Assembly: GCA_028293545.1 (NCBI GenBank)
Contig: JAQGOP010000039.1
Span: 1-52,481 of the forward strand
Source: Verrucomicrobiota bacterium
GTDB taxonomy: Bacteria > Verrucomicrobiota > Verrucomicrobiia > Opitutales > Opitutaceae
DNA length: 52,481 bases
Direction of reading: 5' to 3'
This document shows positions 14,347 to 22,739 of this stretch, piece after piece; positions within the stretch are counted from its first letter, which is position 1; each line of letters opens with the position of its first letter. The notes beneath the pieces are model-generated. The model saw only the letters and a list, made by a program, of their open reading frames with translations. It did no database searches and was not told the DNA's origin. A program made the position numbers and the translations under genes.

Positions 14347-17250
14347 TTACTGGACGTTCAACTCGAACGCGTCCTCGTTGACACCGACCGCATAGGTCCC
14401 GGCTGGCAGGGTGCGCGTGGCGCTCATCTCGACGACGGTGTCGTTCACGCGTTCGACGACGGCCAGGACGCGGCGATCGCGGAATCCGCCGTTCGACAGG
14501 TTGGACGCAATCTTCATCAATGGAATTTTCCGGCTGCCATCGGATTCGCGCGTGGTCGCGCCCATTTCGATCTCGGGGTACTTCGCCTGCGAATATTTTT
14601 CCTGCAGGTCATCGCTGATCGACCCGACATAGATGACGGTGACGGCACGGCCATCGACCGCGGGCACCGAATCGCTGCCGGTGAAACTCAGGTCGCCGAA
14701 TTTTTCATTCGAAGTTGCCGGCTGCGATTGGTTGGTCAGCGCGCTGAACAATCCGCCGATCGCCTTGAGGCCGCTCCCGCCTCCGCTCTTCGTGACCTTG
14801 CCGTTGTTGCGCGGCAGCGGAACCCAGCCTCCGCCGGACCACACGTACGCGCCGGTTTCGGCGGGATAGTCGCCGGTCGAATTGCCGGTGACCGCCACCG
14901 CGCCCGCGACGGGGAAACTCATTTTCCAGTCCTTGGTTTCACCGGTCAGCGAGGTGGCGCCGATCTCGAGCGTGATGACCTGCTCGGCCGAGGAGCGCAG
15001 CGGCGGGAATTTCAATCCGGCGCGGCTGGCGGCATTGGTGCGACCCTTGCCGGTGACGTTCAGCACCAGGCGTTTTTCATGGGAGTCCACCGTGCCATGG
15101 AGATCCCGGTAGACGCCGGGACGCTCGAGCGATTCCATGATGGCGTCGACTTCCAAGCCATGGGCGCTGACCTCGCGAAACCGGAGGCGCACTTTTTCGG
15201 TGGTGGTCGTCTTCGCTTCGAGGCGCGCGGTGCCGGGATAGGCCGTGCCCGATTTGACGATCGCAAGCAGTGCCTTCTCGCGCTCGGCGGCGGCGGCTTC
15301 CATTTTGGCGATCTCCGCGGCGGAGAGGGGAGCGAAGTCGTAGGAAAAATCGGCGGAGTCGCCGCGCAGGTGACCATCGGCGAGCTTGAGCGAAACGACT
15401 GATTCCGTGGGCGCGCCCACCGGCGAAGTCTTCTCCGCGACCTTTACGGCGTCGTTCGCGCCGCTTTCGATTTTCAACGGTCCGCCTTGGGCGCGATAGC
15501 GATTCATCGCCACGGCGCCGCGGTAGGTCCGCCGCCAGTTTTCGCGTCCGTCGGGCTCGAGGCTCGCGACCACCGTGCCGGCTTCGGCGTCCTGCTGGTT
15601 GAAGCGCAGGAGGTGATTCGCGCCCTGCGAGCCATCGCGGTTCCGCACGATGCCGCGATAAATTCTGCCGGCCTGCGTGGCTTCACGCAGGGCGAGGCTG
15701 TCGGCTTCGACGGTTTTTCGGGCGGCCGCGGCGTCGGCCTCGGAAAGGCGGGTCAGCGTGAAATCCCGGCGCTGGTCGCGCGCGGTCAGCTTGGCGCCGT
15801 TGAGCAGGAAGGGAACGCGCCACGATTCGCGTTCCGACAGGATGGGGCCGCCATCCGGGATCGCCTGGTTGGAATTTGTTTCCAGCAGCACGGTCAGGGT
15901 CTCCGCATCGGGATCGAAAAGGTAGGAGCCCTTGGCGGCGCGTTTGTCGGCCCAGCCGCCATCGTTGCGAAGCACGGCCAAGACCTGCCGCGAGCGCGGA
16001 TTCAGGTTGGTGAACTCGAGGAAAATCTTCGCCGGGGGTTCGGACCCGATGGTGACGGTGCCGCTGTAAACCGTGCCGGCTTTGATGGTGCCGAGGAGTT
16101 CGGCGATGATTTTTTCCTGCTGGGCTTCGCGCTCCTTCACGAACGCCACCCGGGCCTGCTCAATCTTCGCGGGCACGGCGGCTTGGGCGGCGGCGGCGTC
16201 GCGCAATTTTTTCATGTCGCCGGCATCGTCGACCACCAGCGTGGAACCGCTGAACGCGGAGCGCGGCTGCCCGCGGGTTTCGCCGGTGACACGGTTCAAC
16301 TCCCCGCCTTGGAGCTGCCAGCCTTCCGCGGTTTTTTCGGCGGCAAAGGTCCCGGTGAAGGAGAGCTTGGTTCCGGCCGGCGTCGCGACGTGCAGCAATG
16401 TCGCCTGCATCAAGGTGGGATCGGTTCCTTTGAGCCCGGCCAGTTCCAGGATGCGCGGGGCCGTCTTGCCCGAGAGGCTCTTGCGCGTCTTCATCCAAGT
16501 TTCCGGGTCCAATTTAAGTTCATCGCGCAGCAGCGCGGCGACGTCCGCCGGCTCGTACAAGGCCTCGCTGACCTGGGCCTCGGCCTGGTAGGCGACCGAC
16601 GCATGCGCCGGAGTGGTGGGCGTGATCGTCGATGTCACCGACGTCACCTTGACCTGGGGCGTGGCGACGAGTTTTTCGACCTGGTCGTGCACCAGCTGGC
16701 CGGAGGGAGCGCGATTGCGCTGCTGGATGAAGAGGAATGCGCCGACTGCCGCCGCCGCGACGAGCATGCCGACCGCCAGGCCGACTTTCTTGCCCTTCGA
16801 CATTGGCACGGACGGTGGCGGGGGCGGGGCGGGTGGACCGGGCGGGAGGACGACAGGCGGCGGGCGTTTGGAAACCGGGGGAGTCGTGCCTGAAAACGGG
16901 GGAGGCGTCGGTGGTGAAACCGGGACCACCGGCGGGGCGGGCTTTCGCACGGGTTCAACCGGGGTGGGCGCAAGCCGCGGCAGGGCGCGCGGCGGCGGTG
17001 GTGGCAATGGCGCAGCCACGGGAGGAGGCGGAGGCGGCTCCGATGGCGGGGTGACCGACGCCGGAATCGCCGGCACCGCAGGCAAGACCGATGGAGCCGT
17101 GGGTGGCGCGGGAGGAGGCGGCGGCGGTGGAGGCATCGACGGCCTCGTACCCAGCACCAGCTTGGCCGGCGGCGGAGGTGGCGGCGGGAAATTCGCGCCA
17201 CCCCCTTCGGGATTCCGTGGCGGCGGCGGAGGAGGAAGGTTCGAAGCCAT
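14347..17250 (-). CDS. Proline-rich single-pass membrane protein with three tandem extracytoplasmic repeats
   Basis: This 967-residue protein has about 150 N-terminal residues that are extremely proline-rich, with repeated PPPPPP runs and one LPPGPPAPPPPP. A transmembrane helix (VGLAVGMLVAAAAVGAFLF, residues about 156-174) follows SKGKK, so the polyproline tail should be cytoplasmic and the rest exported. The C-terminal part holds three related blocks of about 110 residues (392-500, 528-640, 668-780), each starting with GTVYSG/GRIYRG/GTAYPG and preceded by a charged helix. A final segment (about 800-967) contains DLSFTGSDSVPAV and ends in a beta-rich stretch. I recognise no family for the repeats. 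The gene lies 11 bp downstream of the GYF_2 gene on the same strand; GYF domains are known to bind proline-rich ligands. Confidence 0.85.
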   Translation of the reverse strand: MASNLPPPPPPRNPEGGGANFPPPPPPPAKLVLGTRPSMPPPPPPPPAPPTAPSVLPAVPAIPASVTPPSEPPPPPPVAAPLPPPPPRALPRLAPTPVEPVRKPAPPVVPVSPPTPPPFSGTTPPVSKRPPPVVLPPGPPAPPPPPSVPMSKGKKVGLAVGMLVAAAAVGAFLFIQQRNRAPSGQLVHDQVEKLVATPQVKVTSVTSTITPTTPAHASVAYQAEAQVSEALYEPADVAALLRDELKLDPETWMKTRKSLSGKTAPRILELAGLKGTDPTLMQATLLHVATPAGTKLSFTGTFAAEKTAEGWQLQGGELNRVTGETRGQPRSAFSGSTLVVDDAGDMKKLRDAAAAQAAVPAKIEQARVAFVKEREAQQEKIIAELLGTIKAGTVYSGTVTIGSEPPAKIFLEFTNLNPRSRQVLAVLRNDGGWADKRAAKGSYLFDPDAETLTVLLETNSNQAIPDGGPILSERESWRVPFLLNGAKLTARDQRRDFTLTRLSEADAAAARKTVEADSLALREATQAGRIYRGIVRNRDGSQGANHLLRFNQQDAEAGTVVASLEPDGRENWRRTYRGAVAMNRYRAQGGPLKIESGANDAVKVAEKTSPVGAPTESVVSLKLADGHLRGDSADFSYDFAPLSAAEIAKMEAAAAEREKALLAIVKSGTAYPGTARLEAKTTTTEKVRLRFREVSAHGLEVDAIMESLERPGVYRDLHGTVDSHEKRLVLNVTGKGRTNAASRAGLKFPPLRSSAEQVITLEIGATSLTGETKDWKMSFPVAGAVAVTGNSTGDYPAETGAYVWSGGGWVPLPRNNGKVTKSGGGSGLKAIGGLFSALTNQSQPATSNEKFGDLSFTGSDSVPAVDGRAVTVIYVGSISDDLQEKYSQAKYPEIEMGATTRESDGSRKIPLMKIASNLSNGGFRDRRVLAVVERVNDTVVEMSATRTLPAGTYAVGVNEDAFELNVQ

Positions 17251-17261
17251 CGGATCCGGGG

Positions 17262-18338
17262 TCAGGATTTTTTCAAGGCGTCGAGCTTGGCGGGCACCGC
17301 CAGGATCGCGCGCATGAGATCAAGGAAGAGGTACCAAATCAGGAAGAAGAAATAGGTCAGCACCGGCACGAGGCACGCGATGAGCACGAGCATCGGGGCG
17401 GGCGAGATGCTGGAGCCGCCTTCCATGCCCTGGCCCAGCACGGCGAGGAACGGCACGGCCATCATGAGGGCGCCCGTCGCGGATTGGCCGATATCGAAGA
17501 TCGCGAGCAGGGTGAGAACCGCCCCGGCCACGGCCAGGAGAAAGAAGAACAGCGGTGCGAGTTTCAGGCCGACCTTGCAGAAGAACGCCAGGATCGCGAT
17601 CGCCTCTTCGCCCGCGGTGGCTTCGCCGGCGATGTTCACGTTCAACTCCTCGGGGTGGAGCGCCGCCGTCGCGAAATAAACGAAGTAAGCCGTCAGGAGC
17701 AGTGCCGGGATCAGCGGAGCCATCGAGTTACTCTGGAAAGAACCCGCAATGCCGAGCAGCAGCGCGCCGAGGGCGAAGAGGAGCGCGAAGAGGCCGACGC
17801 ATTCCAGGAAGGATTTGGAGGAAAGCTGGTTGGGCGTGGTGGCGATGATGCGCGCGCCGGCCGACATGAAGCGCTGGGCCGAGAACTGCGCGATGGCGAC
17901 CGCAATCACGAAGCCGATGCCGCCGAAGAAAAACACCGAGGCCATGTGCATGCGCGAGGCCTGGACCGCCGCGAGGATGAGCCCGAACACCGCGCCCGCC
18001 ACGACGGCGAAATGCCCGTAATGCCCTGCGCCCCGCAGGCTGTTTTGGAGCAGCTGCGGCGAGAGCCAGCCCGACACCTTGCCCAACATCCGGCCGACAT
18101 TGTCGCCCAGGATCGTGGGAATGCCCGTGAGATTGGGACTGGGGCGAGCCGCCGGCGCGGCGGCGTAGGGCAGGGGATTCACGCCGATGATCGCGGCGTA
18201 GGTGGTCCAATTCTGTCCGCCTTCAGGAATGACGGAGGTGGAGTCGTTGATCTTTCCCTCGGCCGCGAGGGCCTTTAATTGATCGAGGTCGCAAGGGCCG
18301 GCCGGCTGGTTCGCTGCGTCTGTATAATAGTAGCGCAT
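17262..18338 (-). CDS. GYF_2 (DUF4339)-domain multi-pass membrane protein
   Basis: This 358-residue protein begins MRYYYTDAANQPAGPCDLDQL, the GYF_2/DUF4339 pattern (aromatic start, GP, then a helix and a final NWTTY), residues about 1-50. A Pro/Ala linker follows, then about seven hydrophobic helices between residues 110 and 350 (for example FAVVAGAVFGLILAA, LECVGLFALLFALGALL, LVLIACLVPVLTYFFF). The GYF_2 domain would be cytoplasmic. GYF relatives bind proline-rich peptides, and the next gene, 11 bp downstream, encodes a polyproline cytoplasmic tail. A direct interaction is therefore a reasonable inference, though GYF_2 binding is not proven from sequence. The role of the membrane part is unknown. 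Confidence 0.85.
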   Translation of the reverse strand: MRYYYTDAANQPAGPCDLDQLKALAAEGKINDSTSVIPEGGQNWTTYAAIIGVNPLPYAAAPAARPSPNLTGIPTILGDNVGRMLGKVSGWLSPQLLQNSLRGAGHYGHFAVVAGAVFGLILAAVQASRMHMASVFFFGGIGFVIAVAIAQFSAQRFMSAGARIIATTPNQLSSKSFLECVGLFALLFALGALLLGIAGSFQSNSMAPLIPALLLTAYFVYFATAALHPEELNVNIAGEATAGEEAIAILAFFCKVGLKLAPLFFFLLAVAGAVLTLLAIFDIGQSATGALMMAVPFLAVLGQGMEGGSSISPAPMLVLIACLVPVLTYFFFLIWYLFLDLMRAILAVPAKLDALKKS

Positions 18339-18643
18339 GGTGGATGGGGTTGGGAGTTGAAGGGGGAAACCGCCAAGGGGGCTCTGCGACTAACGAATCG
18401 CCCGATCACGGAGCACGGAATCTGCCAGCGGGAGCGTGCGCATGAATCGAGGGTGCCGGGTCGGGGGGTGATGGACGCCGACGTGAGCGTCGCGCGGACG
18501 GGATTAATGCAGGGCCTTCGGGCGTGGGCCAAGCAGATTTCCTCGGTCGGGGCGTGATCGATCATCGCTCGTCGCGCGGGCGCGAAATTTCACGAGACTT
18601 CGCCTTGCCTTCGCACGCGGTGAGGGCCAACCCAGAAACGCCC
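18339..18643. other. 305-bp divergent intergenic region
   Basis: This lies between the divergent GYF_2 gene and the alcohol dehydrogenase gene. It must contain promoters for both, but I see no clear -35/-10 pair, operator or repeat family. The plus-strand frame stays open from 18524 into the dehydrogenase, but the residues before 18644 do not resemble the family. Confidence 0.4.
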
Positions 18644-19660
18644 ATGCGCGTCCTGCATTATCCCGAGTTTGATCGATTGGAAGTCCGCGACCTCGACGCG
18701 ACCGCGCCGCGGCCGGACGAGGTGAGCGTGCAGGTCGCCGCCTGCGGCCTCTGCGGGAGCGAGCTTGAGACTTACAAGAACCACAGCCCGCGCCGGCCGC
18801 CGCCGCTCGTCATGGGCCACGAGTTTTGTGGCGTGATCGCCGAGGTCGGCGCGGAGGTGCGCGACTGGAAAAAAGGCGCCCGGGTCGTCAGCAATTCACT
18901 CGTCCCGTGCGGAAAATGCGTGCGCTGCCAGCGGGGCGACACCCATCTCTGCGCCCATCGCCAGATTTTCGGCATGCATCGTCCCGGGGCGTTTGCCCAA
19001 TTCGTCAACGTCCCTGCACGCTGCCTGATCCCATGGCCGGAAAATCTTCCGGCCGAAGCCGCCGCTCTCGCGGAGCCGCTCGCGAATGGGATCCACGTCG
19101 TGAACCTCACGCGTCACCTGCCCGCCGCCACTGCGCTGGTGATCGGCGCGGGACCGATCGGGCTGTTCTGCCAGCAAGCTCTCCAGGTCCTGCGCGGGTC
19201 ACGCGTGTTTGTCGCGGACCTCAGCCCGGAGCGCCTCGCGATCGCGAAAAAACTCGGCGCCGCCGGCGTCATCAACCCGCGCGAGCAGGATGCCGCGAAG
19301 CTCGTGCTGCAGGCGACCGAGGGCGAAGGCGCCGACCTGGTCGTCGATGCCGTCGGAGCTGCCGGCACCAAGAAGGCTTCGCTCGAGGCGCTGCGCCCGG
19401 GTGGAGCGACGGTGTGGATCGGCCTGCACGAAAACACGATGTCGATCGATTCCTACAATATCACCCTCCCGGAGAAACAGGTGTTCGGCACGTACGCCGC
19501 CAAGATCGAGGAGCTCCAGCAAGCATTGGAACTCATGGCGGCGGGAAAAGTGGATGCCCTCTCCTGGGTGCATCGTTTTTCCCTCGAGGAAAGCGTGACC
19601 GGCTTCAACCGCATGCTCGCCGCCAAGGGCACGGACATCAAGGCGGTCATCTGTCCGTGA
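18644..19660 (+). CDS. Zinc-dependent medium-chain alcohol/polyol dehydrogenase
   Basis: This 338-residue cytosolic dehydrogenase has the catalytic zinc motif CGLCGSE and GHEFCGVI, the four-cysteine structural zinc loop (CGKCVRCQRGDTHLC) and the NAD-binding GAGPIGLFC. These place it among sorbitol/threonine/galactitol-type MDR enzymes, which oxidise a secondary alcohol of a sugar or polyol. ATG 18644 (MRVLHYPEFD) is used because it starts the conserved GroES-like domain. It heads a plus-strand set with an SDR, a 2-hydroxyacid dehydrogenase and an amidohydrolase, consistent with stepwise oxidation of a sugar or sugar acid. The substrate is not determined. Confidence 0.92.
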   Translation: MRVLHYPEFDRLEVRDLDATAPRPDEVSVQVAACGLCGSELETYKNHSPRRPPPLVMGHEFCGVIAEVGAEVRDWKKGARVVSNSLVPCGKCVRCQRGDTHLCAHRQIFGMHRPGAFAQFVNVPARCLIPWPENLPAEAAALAEPLANGIHVVNLTRHLPAATALVIGAGPIGLFCQQALQVLRGSRVFVADLSPERLAIAKKLGAAGVINPREQDAAKLVLQATEGEGADLVVDAVGAAGTKKASLEALRPGGATVWIGLHENTMSIDSYNITLPEKQVFGTYAAKIEELQQALELMAAGKVDALSWVHRFSLEESVTGFNRMLAAKGTDIKAVICP

Positions 19661-19787
19661 GAGGAAGGTTCGAAGGGCGAAAGATCCAAAAGGCTGAAGC
19701 CTGTTTTAATCCGCCCCCGACCTCCGCCTCGCCCCTGGCTCTTTTGCCGGCCAATCCGCACTCCGCAATCCGCAATCCGAAATCGCC

Positions 19788-20612
19788 ATGACCTCCCCGA
19801 CCCGCGTTCCCGTTTCCAACCGTTTCAAAGGCAAAGCGGCGCTCGTCACCGGCGGCACCAACGGCATCGGGCACGCCATTGCGCTGGAGTTGCTCCGGGA
19901 GGGTGCGGTCGTGGCCGTGACCGGTTTGCCGGCGGATGCCGAGGAAGGCCGCCGCGCCTTTGCCGCGGCCGGATTTTCCCCGCTGATTGTCGCCGGCGAC
20001 CTCGCCGACGCGGAGTACTGCAAGCGGCTCGTCGCTGAAGTGGTCCAGAAGCTGGGCCGGCTCGACTACTTGGTGAACAACGCGTTTTCGTTCATCGCCA
20101 AGGGACTCGATGCCTCGCGCGAGGATTTCGAGCGCTCGTTCAACGTCGGGCCCTTCGCGTTTGCGCAGCTCACGCAGCTCGTGGCCGAGCCGATGAAGCG
20201 GAACGGCGGCGGCGCGATCGTAAACGTTTCCAGCATTTCCTCGTGGGTCGCGCAGCCCAACCGGTGGACATATAATACCGCGAAGGGCGCCGTCACCCAG
20301 CTCACGCGCTGTGCTGCGCTGGACCTGGCGCCGTTTAATGTGCGCGTCAACAGCGTGAGCCCGGGCTGGATCTGGACGCGCGAAGTGGACAAGGCCGCCG
20401 GCGGGGACCGCGCGAAATACGACCCGATCTGGGGACAATACCATATGCTCGCGCGCATGGGTCATCCCATCGAGATTGCCGCGCCGGTGCTCTTTCTCCT
20501 GAGCGACGATGCGTCGTTCATCACCGGCACCGATCTGCCCGTCGACGGCGGGTACAACGGCATGGGCCCCGAGGGCCTGGGCCAAACCACGAAGATTGCG
20601 GGGACCGCCTGA
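19788..20612 (+). CDS. Short-chain dehydrogenase/reductase (SDR)
   Basis: This 274-residue classical SDR has the cofactor motif TGGTNGIG (residues 21-28), NNAF at 97-100 and the catalytic set S149, Y162 and K166 (YNTAK). The C-terminal block FLLSDDASFITGTDLPVDGGY is typical of the FabG/glucose-dehydrogenase-like group. It probably oxidises a sugar or keto-deoxy sugar acid. The 127-bp gap to the upstream dehydrogenase contains a short degenerate CCGCAATCCGCAATCC tandem repeat but no gene. It is likely part of the same catabolic set as the flanking genes. Confidence 0.93.
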   Translation: MTSPTRVPVSNRFKGKAALVTGGTNGIGHAIALELLREGAVVAVTGLPADAEEGRRAFAAAGFSPLIVAGDLADAEYCKRLVAEVVQKLGRLDYLVNNAFSFIAKGLDASREDFERSFNVGPFAFAQLTQLVAEPMKRNGGGAIVNVSSISSWVAQPNRWTYNTAKGAVTQLTRCAALDLAPFNVRVNSVSPGWIWTREVDKAAGGDRAKYDPIWGQYHMLARMGHPIEIAAPVLFLLSDDASFITGTDLPVDGGYNGMGPEGLGQTTKIAGTA

Positions 20613-20656
20613 GCCGGCTGCGCAGATTTTTCCAACCACGACTTCCCCTGAATTCC

Positions 20657-21616
20657 ATGCCCAACTATCGCGTCCTTGTCACCGATCACGGATTCCCGAA
20701 TCTTCGCCACGAAGAGACGATCATCACCGCCGCGGGCGCTGAACTGGTCGTCGCGCAGTGCAAAACCGCGGAGGACGTCATCGCGGCGGCCCGTGAGGCC
20801 GACGCGCTGCTGGTGCAGTGGGCGCCGATCAACGCGGCGGTCGTGGCGGCGCTGACCCGCTGCAAGGTGATCGTGCGTTACGGGATCGGCGTGGACAACG
20901 TCGACCTCGCCGCGGCGAAAGCCCGCGGGATCCCGGTCTGCAACATCCCCGATTACGGCGTGCATGAAGTGGCCGAGCACGCGGTCTCGCTGGCGCTTTC
21001 GCTGGCGCGGCAGCTGCCGATGATCGACCGGCGACTGCGCTCCGGCACCTGGAAAATCACGCCGGACAAGCCGATGCCCGCGTTGCGCGAGAGCACGTTT
21101 GCCACGGCGGGGTTCGGACGCATCGCCCGCACCGCCCACGAGATGATGCACGGATTCGGAGGCAAGCGCATCGCTTACGATCCTTATGTGAAGGCCGAGG
21201 CGATGCAGGCAGCCGGGGTCGAGAAAGTGGAACTCGAGGCGCTGTTCACGCGCTCGGATATCTTGTCGCTGCATTTGCCGCTGACGCCCGAGACGAAGCA
21301 TTTCGTGAATGCAGCGCGGCTCGCGCAGATGAAAAAGCACGCGATCGTGGTCAACACCGCGCGCGGCCCCCTGGTGGACACCGTGGCGCTGGCGGCGGCG
21401 CTGCAGGGTGGTGTGATCGCGGCGGCGGGACTCGACGTGTATGAAAAAGAGCCGGTGGAAAAAGATCACCCGCTCTTCGCGTGCCCCAACGCGCTGCTTA
21501 CGTCGCATGTGGCGTGGTACAGCGAAAGCAGCATCCCGAGGCTGCAGCATCTCGCCGCCGAGGAAGCGGTCCGCGGACTCCGCGGCGAACCCCTCAAGAA
21601 CCAGGTCAACCGGTAA
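20657..21616 (+). CDS. D-isomer-specific 2-hydroxyacid dehydrogenase (CtBP/glycerate dehydrogenase-like)
   Basis: This 319-residue enzyme has the family catalytic triad R236 (VVNTARGPLVD), E265 (VYEKEPVE) and H284 (LLTSHVAWYS), with Tyr following the His as in CtBP-like members. The NAD loop reads G152-F-G154-R-I-A157, with Ala in place of the third Gly. It would reduce a 2-oxoacid or oxidise a D-2-hydroxyacid, for example at the end of a sugar-acid pathway. It lies 44 bp after the SDR gene and is probably cotranscribed with it. Confidence 0.92.
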   Translation: MPNYRVLVTDHGFPNLRHEETIITAAGAELVVAQCKTAEDVIAAAREADALLVQWAPINAAVVAALTRCKVIVRYGIGVDNVDLAAAKARGIPVCNIPDYGVHEVAEHAVSLALSLARQLPMIDRRLRSGTWKITPDKPMPALRESTFATAGFGRIARTAHEMMHGFGGKRIAYDPYVKAEAMQAAGVEKVELEALFTRSDILSLHLPLTPETKHFVNAARLAQMKKHAIVVNTARGPLVDTVALAAALQGGVIAAAGLDVYEKEPVEKDHPLFACPNALLTSHVAWYSESSIPRLQHLAAEEAVRGLRGEPLKNQVNR

Positions 21617-21637
21617 GGTCGCGCTTTCCGGAGTTGA

Positions 21638-21660
21638 CCACGAATGGACCCGAATCCGGA
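21638..21660 (+). repeat. CCACGAATGGACCCGAATC-type repeat, left copy
   Basis: This 23-base sequence is matched in inverted orientation at 22 of 23 positions by 22625-22647. The pair brackets the amidohydrolase gene. The ACGAATGGAC motif type is widespread in intergenic DNA of Verrucomicrobia. Confidence 0.85.
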
Positions 21661-21669
21661 GTTCGGCCT

Positions 21670-21696
21670 TCGGAGCAGGCGGGCCGCCTGCGCTAT
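21670..21696 (-). repeat. REP-like palindrome, copy 5
   Basis: The palindrome core is intact; the outer GTAGC is changed to ATAGC. It lies immediately upstream of the amidohydrolase ATG, in its 5' leader. Confidence 0.93.
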
Positions 21697-21720
21697 TTTC
21701 CCTCCTAAATCTTACTTACC

Positions 21721-22575
21721 ATGCCAACATTCCCCGTCGTCGACACCCACCTCCACATCTGGAACCTGGACCAGCTGCGGTACCCCTGGCTCGTGAATGT
21801 GCCGATGTTGAACCGGAACCACCTGATCGAGGATTACCGCCAGGCGTGTGGCCCGGTGCAGGTGGCGAAGATGGTTTTCCTTCAGTGCGAAGCCGACTTC
21901 GCGCTGTTCCAGGAAGAATCGGATTGGGTGACCGAAGTGGCGCGCATCGATCCGCGCATCCGCGGGATCGTGCCGTGGGCGCCGCTGGAAAAAGGCGACG
22001 CCGCGGAAGTGGCGCTCGGCCGGCTGGCGTCGAACCCGCTCGTCAAGGGCATCCGCCGAATCATCCAGTTCGAGGCCGACCAGGAATTCTGCCTCAAGCC
22101 CGGCTTCGTGCGCGGCGTGCAGTTGTTGCCGCGGCACGGCCTGAGTTTCGACCTCTGCGTCAACCACACCCAGCTCACGAACACGCTCAAACTCGTGGCG
22201 CAGTGCCCGAACGTGAAGTTTGTCATGGATCACATTGCGAAGCCCGACATCAAGTCCGGCCTGCTCGACCCGTGGCGCGCCCAAATGCGCGAGCTCTCCC
22301 GTTTTCCGAACGTGTGGTGCAAAATGTCGGGCCTGGCCACGGAGGCGGATTTCCAGAAATGGAGCGCCGCTGATCTCCAGCCGTACATCGACCACGTGGT
22401 CGACTGTTTTGGTTTCGATCGCGTGATGTTCGGCGGCGACTGGCCGGTGTCGACGCAAGCCACGGATTACCCGCGCTGGGTCAGCACCCTCGACGCCGCC
22501 CTTAAAGGCGCGTCGCCCGACGAACTGCACCGCCTCTACGTCCGCACGGCGGAGTCATTCTACCGGCTTTTTTGA
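21721..22575 (+). CDS. Amidohydrolase-2 family hydrolase (sugar lactonase-like)
   Basis: This 284-residue metal-dependent TIM-barrel hydrolase has H10-x-H12 (VDTHLHIW), FDLCVNHTQL, the VMDHIAKPDIKSG block and a late FGGDWPVST with the conserved Asp. This set is typical of COG3618 members such as L-fuconolactonase and L-rhamnono-lactonase. Together with the alcohol dehydrogenase, SDR and 2-hydroxyacid dehydrogenase upstream, it fits an oxidative, non-phosphorylating sugar pathway in which it opens the aldonolactone. The dehydratase and aldolase of such a pathway are not in the window. The gene is bracketed by inverted intergenic repeats and by two REP copies in the same orientation. Confidence 0.88.
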   Translation: MPTFPVVDTHLHIWNLDQLRYPWLVNVPMLNRNHLIEDYRQACGPVQVAKMVFLQCEADFALFQEESDWVTEVARIDPRIRGIVPWAPLEKGDAAEVALGRLASNPLVKGIRRIIQFEADQEFCLKPGFVRGVQLLPRHGLSFDLCVNHTQLTNTLKLVAQCPNVKFVMDHIAKPDIKSGLLDPWRAQMRELSRFPNVWCKMSGLATEADFQKWSAADLQPYIDHVVDCFGFDRVMFGGDWPVSTQATDYPRWVSTLDAALKGASPDELHRLYVRTAESFYRLF

Positions 22576-22595
22576 TTGCGAATCGGGCACGACTT

Positions 22596-22622
22596 TCGGA
22601 GCAGGCGGGCCGCCTGCGCTAC
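22596..22622 (-). repeat. REP-like palindrome, copy 6
   Basis: An intact palindrome 20 bp downstream of the amidohydrolase stop, in the same orientation as copy 5. Confidence 0.95.
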
Positions 22623-22624
22623 TT

Positions 22625-22647
22625 TCCGGATTCGGGTCCATTCGCGG
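22625..22647 (-). repeat. CCACGAATGGACCCGAATC-type repeat, right copy
   Basis: This is the inverted partner of 21638-21660. It abuts REP copy 6 and is followed by TTAAAA, as in other copies of this repeat type (compare 37155-37178). Confidence 0.85.
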
Positions 22648-22739
22648 TTAAAAGGCGGCGTGTCGAGCGTCGCAGCTTTTTCGACGGGCCCATCTGAAAC
22701 TATCGGGCAAATCGCCGGTCTAGGCGGCTGCTTTAATTT

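Noticed and set aside
17000..17250. Polyproline stretch as a sequencing or assembly artefact
   Set aside because: The reading frame remains open and continuous through the region with varied codons (CCG, CCA, CCT, CCC), and the following membrane helix and exported domain are in frame.
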